64,000 bases of DNA from Caecibacter massiliensis (lineage in GTDB: Bacteria; Bacillota; Negativicutes; Veillonellales; Megasphaeraceae), in the NCBI GenBank assembly GCA_900095875.1, contig LT608311.1, forward strand, positions 124,001 through 188,000, read 5' to 3'. Shown here piece after piece: positions 14,735-21,206 of the stretch. Each line of letters starts with the position of its first letter. Position 1 is the stretch's first letter. The notes under the pieces were generated by a model. It worked only from the letters and a program-made list of their open reading frames with translations. It was not told the origin of the DNA and did no database searches. The translations under genes and the position numbers were made by a program.

Positions 14735-16837
14735 ATGGAAAAAGTATTTGTTTTAAAAGGGCTGGACTGCCCGAACTGCTCCGCTAAGATTGAAAAAGAG
14801 GTAGGCGAATTGGAAGGCATTACTTCCTCTACGGTAAATCTCATGAAACAGACTCTGACGATTACGCTGGATGAGGACCGGGCCCGTACGATAACTCCCA
14901 TCATCGAATCAATCGTACATACACACGAACCTGATGTAGAGGTGCAGGAACAGTCAGAAGCATCTCCGGGCTGCAGTGAGGAGAATGAAAATACGCGAAA
15001 CCGCATCATCCGCCTGGCCGCCGGCGCCATCCTGTATGCCATCATCATGGTCCTTCATTCCTTTTACTCTTTTACCGGTATGACTTACCTGGCAGGACTC
15101 ATAGCCGCCTATTTTATCCTGGGCTATGACGTTCTCTGGCAGGCATTGCGCAATATCACCCATGGCCGGATTTTCGATGAACATTTCCTCATGAGCATTT
15201 CCACCATCGGAGCCTTTGGCATCGGCGAATATCCGGAAGCGGTTGCCGTCATGCTGTTCTACCAGATTGGCGAATGGTTCCAGGACCTAGCTGTAGACCG
15301 GTCCCGCCATTCCATTGCCGGGCTCATGGATATCCGCCCGGACATCGCTCATATCCGGCATAACGGAAAAGAAATCACCGTAACCCCCGATACAATCGCA
15401 GTCGGTTCGACGATTATCGTCCATCCGGGCGAACGGATTCCCCTGGATGGCCAGGTCATCAGCGGCAGTTCACTTCTCGATACGCGGGCACTGACAGGAG
15501 AATCGGTTCCCCGCCGTGTTCACAGCGGAGATACAGCCCTTTCCGGATGTATTGCCAAAGACGGAGTCATCGAAATTAAAGTCAGCCACACCTTTGGAGA
15601 ATCGACGGCCAGCAAAATCATTGACCTCGTACAGAATGCTGCCAGTCGCAAAGCGCCAACGGAACGGTTCATTACCCGGTTCTGCCGGTATTACACGCCG
15701 TTCGTCGTTTTCAGTGCGCTGCTCCTCGGTCTGGTCCCTCCCCTCTTCTTCGGTGGTCTCTGGGCCGACTGGCTGATCCGTTCCTTTATATTCCTCGTCA
15801 TTTCCTGCCCCTGTGCATTAGTCATCTCTATTCCTCTGACCTTTTTCAGCGGTATCGGAGCTGCTTCCCGCAAAGGGATTTTAGTAAAAGGCAGCAACTA
15901 TCTGGAAGCCCTGACCCAGCTCGGTACGGTTGTTTTCGATAAGACTGGCACACTCACCAAAGGCGTATTCTGCGTCACGGCAATCGATTCCACTGACAAT
16001 TTTTCCAAAGACACGGTCCTTCATCTTGCAGCACTGGCGGAATCTCAATCCCGCCATCCCATTGCCCAGTCTATCCGCCAGGCCTGGAAAAATCCGATTG
16101 ATACGACGACTTTATCAGATTATCAGGAATTATCCGGTCTGGGAATCTGCGTCGTCTACAGAGGAAAAGAAATTCTGGCCGGCAATGAAACGCTGCTCTA
16201 TCAAAAGCACATCACGTTTACTCCCAGTCCGGCAGCTGGAACCAAAGTGTACATCGCCTATGGCGGATCGTACGCCGGATGCCTGCATATCACCGACGAA
16301 ATCAAAGAAGACAGCCGGCAGGCTATCCAGGGACTCAAAGATGCCGGCGTCTCCCAGACGGTTATGCTCACAGGAGATGCAGAAGACATTGGCCGGACCG
16401 TTTCCCAAAAACTGGGACTGGATACCTATTATGCCCAACTGCTGCCACAAGATAAAGTAGACCGGCTGGAAGAGCTGGATGCCCACAAGCAGATTGGAAA
16501 GAAATTAGCCTTTGTCGGCGACGGCATCAATGATGCGCCCGTACTTGCCAGAGCGGATGTAGGCATTGCCATGGGCGGTCTCGGATCCGACGCAGCTATT
16601 GAAGCGGCCGATGTCGTCCTCATGACCGATGAACCCTCCAAGCTGGTGACAGCTATCCGCGTAGCAAGAGCAATTAAAGGCATTGCCTGGCAGAATATCG
16701 TCCTGGCACTGGGTATCAAGGGATTGCTCCTCATTCTGGGCGCGCTGGGTATGGCCACTATGTGGGAAGCCGTATTTGGCGACGTAGGCGTCATGATTCT
16801 GGCAGTACTCAATTCCATGAGAGCCCTGCGGGCATAA
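14735..16837 (+). CDS. Heavy-metal P1B ATPase, Zn/Cd type
   Basis: 700 residues from ATG 14735 with AGAAGG 8 bases upstream (an in-frame GTG lies 9 bases earlier). An N-terminal HMA domain has GLDCPNCSAKIEKEV (Cys12, Cys15). The membrane metal site is SCPCALVISIP (Cys358-Pro-Cys360). Phosphorylation motif DKTGT with Asp402, then MLTGDA and VGDGINDAPVLARADVGIAMG. The CPC with following ALVIS and the length fit ZntA/CadA pumps exporting Zn2+, Cd2+ or Pb2+ rather than CopA. Transcribed away from the fez-like operon and ended by a strong terminator. Confidence 0.9.
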   Translation: MEKVFVLKGLDCPNCSAKIEKEVGELEGITSSTVNLMKQTLTITLDEDRARTITPIIESIVHTHEPDVEVQEQSEASPGCSEENENTRNRIIRLAAGAILYAIIMVLHSFYSFTGMTYLAGLIAAYFILGYDVLWQALRNITHGRIFDEHFLMSISTIGAFGIGEYPEAVAVMLFYQIGEWFQDLAVDRSRHSIAGLMDIRPDIAHIRHNGKEITVTPDTIAVGSTIIVHPGERIPLDGQVISGSSLLDTRALTGESVPRRVHSGDTALSGCIAKDGVIEIKVSHTFGESTASKIIDLVQNAASRKAPTERFITRFCRYYTPFVVFSALLLGLVPPLFFGGLWADWLIRSFIFLVISCPCALVISIPLTFFSGIGAASRKGILVKGSNYLEALTQLGTVVFDKTGTLTKGVFCVTAIDSTDNFSKDTVLHLAALAESQSRHPIAQSIRQAWKNPIDTTTLSDYQELSGLGICVVYRGKEILAGNETLLYQKHITFTPSPAAGTKVYIAYGGSYAGCLHITDEIKEDSRQAIQGLKDAGVSQTVMLTGDAEDIGRTVSQKLGLDTYYAQLLPQDKVDRLEELDAHKQIGKKLAFVGDGINDAPVLARADVGIAMGGLGSDAAIEAADVVLMTDEPSKLVTAIRVARAIKGIAWQNIVLALGIKGLLLILGALGMATMWEAVFGDVGVMILAVLNSMRALRA

Positions 16838-16856
16838 ATAATACATTGAAGCACAA

Positions 16857-16906
16857 AATACGGAGCTGGATCCTGATGAGTTCGTTTCAGGAGACAGCTC
16901 CGTATT
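16857..16906. terminator. Bidirectional terminator after the Zn/Cd ATPase
   Basis: aatacggagctg and cagctccgtatt form a 12-bp stem (arms about 16858-16868 and 16895-16906) between convergent genes. Confidence 0.75.
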
Positions 16907-16950
16907 AATACGTGCAGCTACAGGCCGGCAGGCAGCCGGCCTGTAAGCGT

Positions 16951-17466
16951 TTATCCGGCAGGGAACCCTTTGCGGCGGGCGTGGGATGCCGCATAGCGGA
17001 TATAAGGTCGAAGCGGTTCCAATGCCGCTCCTTTTTCCGGATCATACACGATCAGCAGAAAACCGGTCCGGGAATTCATGTCCAGATGACCAATCTGACG
17101 GAAGGCTTCTAATGTTTCCCACAAAACCTTCTTGTATCCTTCCTGTCCTTTTAGTTCCCGGATATACAGGCGTATGCGTCCCGGTATGTAAAAAACGACT
17201 TCTCCATGTCCGGGAAAGGGGTTTCTTACACAGGGCAGTCTGTCCAATACATCTGGCCGCGGCAACACCGGTTTTCTGACCGGCAGAACCGGTTTACAGG
17301 CCCATGCCCCAAGCATCGCTTTCCGGTTCTGAAATGCGTGAATTAGTGAAAGACCTGTCAGTGCCATACCAAAGGCAATATGTGCCTGTTTAGATCCGGC
17401 AACCAGGGATCCAATCGTACCGGCAAGAGAAATGGTCAGAGGCAGTCCCAATGATATCCGTTTCAT
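16951..17466 (-). CDS. HMA_2-like membrane protein with IPGRIR motif
   Basis: 171 residues. The N-terminus carries hydrophobic stretches (LPLTISLAGTIGSLVAG, then HIAFGMALTGLSLIHAF), followed by a Pro-rich and Val-rich linker and an HMA_2-like domain with VVFYIPGRIRLYIR and SRTGFLLIVYDPEKG. No Cys pair for metal binding in the domain. It shares the IPGRIRLY block with the 92-residue protein at 13698-13976. It is the second gene of a two-gene unit with the mini-protein upstream. Probably a second ferrosome-type accessory protein; inference from motif and location. Confidence 0.7.
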   Translation of the reverse strand: MKRISLGLPLTISLAGTIGSLVAGSKQAHIAFGMALTGLSLIHAFQNRKAMLGAWACKPVLPVRKPVLPRPDVLDRLPCVRNPFPGHGEVVFYIPGRIRLYIRELKGQEGYKKVLWETLEAFRQIGHLDMNSRTGFLLIVYDPEKGAALEPLRPYIRYAASHARRKGFPAG

Positions 17467-17504
17467 CGTATCCCTCCTTGCTGGCCTTTATGCCAGCTAG
17501 CAAA

Positions 17505-17536
17505 ATAACCGGTGCAGCCAGGCTGTCACCGGTTAT
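17505..17536 (-). terminator. Hairpin between mini-protein copy 2 and the HMA_2 gene
   Basis: ataaccggtg (17505-17514) pairs with caccggttat (17527-17536). It mirrors the placement of the 14013-14052 hairpin after mini-protein copy 1, so it probably trims or partly terminates the message. A minor stem (gctggcctttatgccagc, 17480-17497) lies beside it. Confidence 0.5.
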
Positions 17537-17548
17537 ATAGACTAAATA

Positions 17549-17758
17549 TTACTGCTGCGCTTCCTGTGCGGCAATCATGTCTTCCAAAGCTTCTTTCTGA
17601 CGCTGCAGTTCTTCCAGGGACGGTGTACCAGCGGCTGCCGGTGCCGGCTGCTGCAGGGCAAGAAGCTGCTGCTGTCTCTGCTGCATGAGCTTATACCCAA
17701 AGATACCTGCTACGACGCCAATACCTAAGCCAATCCAAAAATTCGTATTCTGAAACAT
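17549..17758 (-). CDS. Glycine-rich single-span mini-protein, copy 2
   Basis: 69 residues, a clear paralogue of the protein at 14059-14277. It has the same MFQN start, FWIGLGIGVVAGIFGYKLM span, QQQLLALQQPAP block and terminal ELQRQKEALEDMIAAQEA helix, differing mainly in the linker. Its duplication together with an IPGRIR gene and a hairpin shows that the whole head of the fez-like operon was copied. Function unknown; probably membrane-bound with the C-terminus in the cytoplasm. Confidence 0.75.
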   Translation of the reverse strand: MFQNTNFWIGLGIGVVAGIFGYKLMQQRQQQLLALQQPAPAAAGTPSLEELQRQKEALEDMIAAQEAQQ

Positions 17759-17829
17759 AAAAATCCTCTCCTAACTACAGATACAACATATAAAAATAAC
17801 AGGAATACACAAATCCCCTTATCTTCTTT

Positions 17830-17859
17830 ATTATAGTCGCGCAAGTAAATGAATGTCAA
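17830..17859 (-). promoter_or_regulatory. Promoter of the second mini-protein/HMA_2 unit
   Basis: Minus strand TTGACA (17854-17859), 18-base spacer, TATAAT (17830-17835). The same spacing is seen in the promoter of the first copy. Confidence 0.7.
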
Positions 17860-18160
17860 TAACAAAATACGCCTTATTTTTTCATAAATCTTTTTGTTGT
17901 TGTTTTATATATTTATTAATTTATATATTTAAATATTTATTATAGTGGATTTTTATAGTTAAATTTGCATAATTATCATTTATTATTGAATAGTATACAC
18001 AGTGTAAAAATATATTTTATGTTAAATTAAATAAATGATTATCATAAACATTTATTTAATGCAGTAGACAGACGCTCCGATCTCTGCGTATAATCCGCTT
18101 CTAGTTTATGGATATATATCAAAATAAAGCCCGCATCCGATTGATTTATATATTGGTTTA

Positions 18161-18175
18161 TGATAATTAATATCG
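18161..18175 (+). promoter_or_regulatory. Fur-box-like site upstream of the DUF3793-flavodoxin unit
   Basis: TGATAATTAATATCG matches 12 of 14 scored positions of TGATAATnATTATCA. Weaker relatives occur at about 18036-18050 and between the -35 and -10 at 18252-18266. The remaining 17860-18245 is AT-rich with no gene. Confidence 0.5.
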
Positions 18176-18245
18176 TAAAATTCTTTTTTTACGGCTTTAA
18201 TCCACATTGTATCATGTTATTTTGATATTTTATCTCAAATAACTA

Positions 18246-18274
18246 TTGACATCGGTTATCATAATTGGTATAGT
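18246..18274 (+). promoter_or_regulatory. Promoter of the DUF3793-flavodoxin unit
   Basis: TTGACA (18246-18251), 17-base spacer, TATAGT (18269-18274). The spacer itself contains GGTTATCATAA, a half Fur-like site. Confidence 0.8.
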
Positions 18275-18309
18275 AACTATGGCCGAAAAATACAGGAAGG
18301 AGGACTGAC

Positions 18310-18867
18310 ATGAACATCGATCATTTACTCGTTACATACTGTGCACCGACACTGGCCCGTCTGAAAATAGGTGCACTGCTCTGTCTTCACCGGGAAGGAA
18401 CAACGGAAGAATATGAAACCAGCGTCGCCCAGTATAACCGTCAGTATAATAGTAAAGGGCTATATTTCCGCATTCTCTATCAGTGCCCCCAGCGGACACT
18501 ATTATACGTCTTTCGTCCGGAAATGGTAGAAGCTTATACCCGGAAATCTTATATTGCACGGTTTCTCCAGTCATATGGATATCATCCGTACAGCAGCATA
18601 TCTCAACTTTTAGATCATCTCTCCCAGCGCTTCCAGGAAGATGGCTGTTTTCCACACGAATCAGGAATATTCCTGGGGTATCCTCTCGCCGATGTGCTGG
18701 GGTTCATTACAAACAAAGGTAATCATGCCAAGCTGTGCGGTGAATGGAAAGTATATGGCGATGTTCGTCAGGCCGCCGCCTTATTTCATGCCTATACGTG
18801 CTGCCGCAAAGATTATATGGACCGCTTTGCCATCGGCACGACATTAGAAAAGCTCATCGTAGCATAA
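18310..18867 (+). CDS. DUF3793 family protein
   Basis: 185 residues, ATG 18310 after AGGAAGGAGG. The N-terminal CAPTLARLKIGALLCL, the central LYVFRPEMVEAYTRKS and the C-terminal GIFLGYPLADVLGFITNKG-type block (with Gly-Tyr-Pro) are characteristic of DUF3793. Several Cys are present (CAPTL, LLCL, KLCG, TCC). Family function is unknown. In clostridia and Negativicutes it commonly precedes a flavodoxin gene, as here (13-base gap), and often lies near feo genes. An iron-starvation role is inferred from the Fur-like sites. Confidence 0.85.
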   Translation: MNIDHLLVTYCAPTLARLKIGALLCLHREGTTEEYETSVAQYNRQYNSKGLYFRILYQCPQRTLLYVFRPEMVEAYTRKSYIARFLQSYGYHPYSSISQLLDHLSQRFQEDGCFPHESGIFLGYPLADVLGFITNKGNHAKLCGEWKVYGDVRQAAALFHAYTCCRKDYMDRFAIGTTLEKLIVA

Positions 18868-18880
18868 GGAGGACTCAATT

Positions 18881-19294
18881 ATGGTAGAAATCGCATATTG
18901 GAGTGGTACAGGAAACACAGAAGCTATGGCACAGGAAATCGCCGCCGCTGTTAAAGCCGCCGGTGCTGATGTAGAAAGTGTACTGATGGAAGATACGACC
19001 CCCGATGCCGTCGCTCAGCATGACGTCATTCTCCTGGGTTGCCCTGCTATGGGTTCAGAAGAATTGGAAGACAGTGTGGTCGAACCATTCTTTACGGCCA
19101 TCGCTCCCAAATTAAATGGTAAAAAAGTGGGCCTCTTCGGTTCCTATGGCTGGGGAACCGGCGAATGGATGGACACATGGAAACAGCGCGCCCAGGACGC
19201 CGGCGCTGTCGTATTTGGTACGGCTATCGTCAATGAAACACCCGATAATTCAGAAGAATGCGCTGCTCTCGGCAAAGCAGCAGCCGCTCAATAA
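18881..19294 (+). CDS. Flavodoxin
   Basis: 137 residues, a short-chain flavodoxin. The FMN phosphate loop is WSGTGNTEAMA (residues 7-17), and the isoalloxazine-binding loops are GCPAMGSEELEDS and SYGWGTGEWMD with the stacking Trp. The protein closely resembles the classical M. elsdenii flavodoxin (same length and same loops), which is the main reason for naming the host Megasphaera-like. It replaces ferredoxin as a low-potential carrier when iron is scarce. Second gene after DUF3793, with AAGGAGG before ATG 18881. Confidence 0.97.
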   Translation: MVEIAYWSGTGNTEAMAQEIAAAVKAAGADVESVLMEDTTPDAVAQHDVILLGCPAMGSEELEDSVVEPFFTAIAPKLNGKKVGLFGSYGWGTGEWMDTWKQRAQDAGAVVFGTAIVNETPDNSEECAALGKAAAAQ

Positions 19295-19336
19295 CAAGAT
19301 TCACCGGGCCGACTCCTTTTTTTCTCATATAGAAAC

Positions 19337-19377
19337 GGGACTGACACAGAATACGATTCTGCATCAGTCCCTTTTTT
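19337..19377. terminator. Terminator between flavodoxin and EFR1 genes
   Basis: gggactga and tcagtccc (19337-19344, 19364-19371) with an inner cagaat/attctg pair, followed by TTTTTT. Separates convergent genes. Confidence 0.85.
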
Positions 19378-19378
19378 A

Positions 19379-20149
19379 TCAGCGCAAGAAAAGGTCTTTG
19401 ACTTCTATATCGGGATGATGATACTGGTCTTCCCGGGAAATAGCGTGTCCATGAACCAGGATACCTCCCGATGGACACCAATGGGCACAGGCCATGCACG
19501 ATACACACTGATCACCTGCACGGGCTTTCCCATTCTTTATAGTGATATTATGCATAGGGCAAAGACGCTCACATATCCCGCACCCGGTACAGGCCTCTAT
19601 ATCCACGCTGATGGCAAAGCGCCGTTTTCCCATGTGCCGGACAAGCTGCATGGCCATAAGCGATCCCGTCAGAGAGCGCTTTACTTCGTCCGTATTGACC
19701 GTTCTGGCCCGTACGGCTGTAGCAATAGATACTAATTTTTTCCGGGCTGTTTCAAGACGGCTCAAATCATACGTCACGCCCTTTTTCCATGTAGCTGTAC
19801 TATTGGCAATCATAGGCACTGCCCGCCCATACGACAGGTGGCAGCGTTTCCGTTCCAGAATTTCCTGCAGATTGTACAAGGAATTGCCGGGTGTACTGCC
19901 ACAAGTAGCTACCGCATAAAAATAGGTCGAAGGTGCAAACCGTGTATATTCTGCAAATTCCCGTACGGGATCAGGCAGATCACCAAAATAAACGGGAAAT
20001 ACGAAACCGATGACTTTATCCTGAATTCCCCTGCACGTGCCACAGTGAGCCGTCAGATCTACCACATGAACAGCCGTATCCCCCGTCTCTCTGGCCAAAA
20101 ACCGCGCAGCGCTCAACGAATTACCTGTGCCGGAAAAATAAAGTATCAT
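19379..20149 (-). CDS. EFR1 family flavodoxin-ferredoxin fusion
   Basis: 256 residues. The N-terminal half is flavodoxin-like with MILYFSGTGNSLSAARF as FMN loop and FVFPVYFGDLPDPVR. The C-terminal half carries two 4Fe-4S motifs, CTGCGICERLCP and CVSCMACAHWCP (residues about 187-225). EFR1 proteins are soluble electron-transfer proteins of anaerobes; the partner is unknown. It lies convergent to the flavodoxin gene and divergent, through a 200-base gap with a palindrome, from nothing obvious, with the TetR gene further up on the same strand. Confidence 0.92.
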   Translation of the reverse strand: MILYFSGTGNSLSAARFLARETGDTAVHVVDLTAHCGTCRGIQDKVIGFVFPVYFGDLPDPVREFAEYTRFAPSTYFYAVATCGSTPGNSLYNLQEILERKRCHLSYGRAVPMIANSTATWKKGVTYDLSRLETARKKLVSIATAVRARTVNTDEVKRSLTGSLMAMQLVRHMGKRRFAISVDIEACTGCGICERLCPMHNITIKNGKARAGDQCVSCMACAHWCPSGGILVHGHAISREDQYHHPDIEVKDLFLR

Positions 20150-20211
20150 TTTCCTTCACCTCATTACATTTGATTTTGTCACGTTCTGTTTTAGTGTTAC
20201 TTTTTCTTAAC

Positions 20212-20226
20212 TATAGTATCACTATA
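20212..20226 (-). promoter_or_regulatory. Palindrome upstream of the EFR1 gene
   Basis: tatagtatcactata is a 6-3-6 perfect palindrome that also contains a TATAGT -10-like hexamer on the minus strand. It could be an operator overlapping the EFR1 promoter. The -35 is weak. Confidence 0.35.
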
Positions 20227-20349
20227 ACACATATGAATACAAAATTCCATATATTTCACTACATATGGTCATGTAATCGTGGTGATTACCTTGATTTTTC
20301 TATTTTTCTGCTCCTTCCTTCACGCAATAACAGGTCCGGATACACAGCT

Positions 20350-21003
20350 TCATTGCTGATGAATCATCGTATTGGCGATATCCCTGATTTCCGGCAGCCG
20401 CTCCCGCAGCCGTTTCAGGACGGCGTCGGTTTCATCGCAGTCTACCTCCAATAGTTTCAGCGCCGTACGCAGACAGATTCCGCTGTACCGGCCGGCATCA
20501 ACGGAAGTAGAAAAGCCGAACTGGATGACATAACTCCGCATAGCTCCCTTAATCAGGAGGGACCGGAGAAATACGTCCTCACGGGAAAGAGTCAGACTGT
20601 CACCAAAAATCTGTATGGTCATTTCCGTCAGATGATTCGTTACTTTTTCAAAAATGACCGGTGAGGTATAGCCTTCATAATACGTTTCCCGTACCAGCTC
20701 ATTCATACGGACCGCTTCAAACTCGACCTGACACAGGGCAGCATAGCGGAACGCCGGCGATTCGTCATGAAAATGCTCACCAATGAGATAGTTGCACTGA
20801 CTGAACAGAGATAATACGAGAGACTGAAAAATATCTTCCTTATTCTTAAAAAAATAGTAAATACTGCCCGTCAATACGCCTGACTCTTCGACGATCTGAC
20901 GGATGGTCGTCTTTTTATATCCCTGATGAACAAATAAGTCCTTTGCCGTCGCCAGGATGCGCTGCCGCACACCATTCATATTCTCCCGATTCTTTTTCGT
21001 CAT
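20350..21003 (-). CDS. TetR/AcrR family transcriptional regulator
   Basis: 217 residues from ATG 21003, with AAGG 8 bases upstream (a TTG 24 bases earlier would overlap the operator). The N-terminal TetR HTH is clear: RQRILATAKDLFVHQGYKKT then TIRQIVEESGVLTGSIYYFF (residues about 10-52). The C-terminal ligand domain is not assignable. Its promoter carries a perfect palindrome, so it is probably self-repressing. The neighbouring autotransporter or EFR1 gene could be a target, but no second copy of the palindrome was noticed. Confidence 0.92.
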   Translation of the reverse strand: MTKKNRENMNGVRQRILATAKDLFVHQGYKKTTIRQIVEESGVLTGSIYYFFKNKEDIFQSLVLSLFSQCNYLIGEHFHDESPAFRYAALCQVEFEAVRMNELVRETYYEGYTSPVIFEKVTNHLTEMTIQIFGDSLTLSREDVFLRSLLIKGAMRSYVIQFGFSTSVDAGRYSGICLRTALKLLEVDCDETDAVLKRLRERLPEIRDIANTMIHQQ

Positions 21004-21013
21004 CCTCACCGCC

Positions 21014-21027
21014 TTGAACGCGTTCAA
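21014..21027 (-). promoter_or_regulatory. Perfect palindromic operator of the TetR gene
   Basis: TTGAACGCGTTCAA is a 14-bp perfect palindrome, 11 bases before the start codon and at about +6 to +19 of the predicted transcript. Confidence 0.65.
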
Positions 21028-21039
21028 TATTACAAATAT

Positions 21040-21068
21040 AGTGTAAAATGAAACAGGAAAGTTGTCAA
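21040..21068 (-). promoter_or_regulatory. Promoter of the TetR gene
   Basis: Minus strand TTGACA (21063-21068), 17-base spacer, TACACT (21040-21045). Confidence 0.75.
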
Positions 21069-21105
21069 GAAAAAAGGCCTGCCGTTAAAAAATTGAACAG
21101 GTCTC

Positions 21106-21147
21106 AAAAAACCCCGCTAAAAAGAATCACCATGCGGGGCCTTTTTT
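21106..21147. terminator. Terminator downstream of the autotransporter
   Basis: aaaaaaccccgc and gcggggcctttttt pair around a central loop; poly-T on both strands. It ends the autotransporter transcript and insulates the TetR promoter. Confidence 0.75.
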
Positions 21148-21206
21148 GATAAACCTATTCTTTTTTCCTACCTATGCGATGGAGCAGTCTCTTCTTTATT
21201 GCTTCT

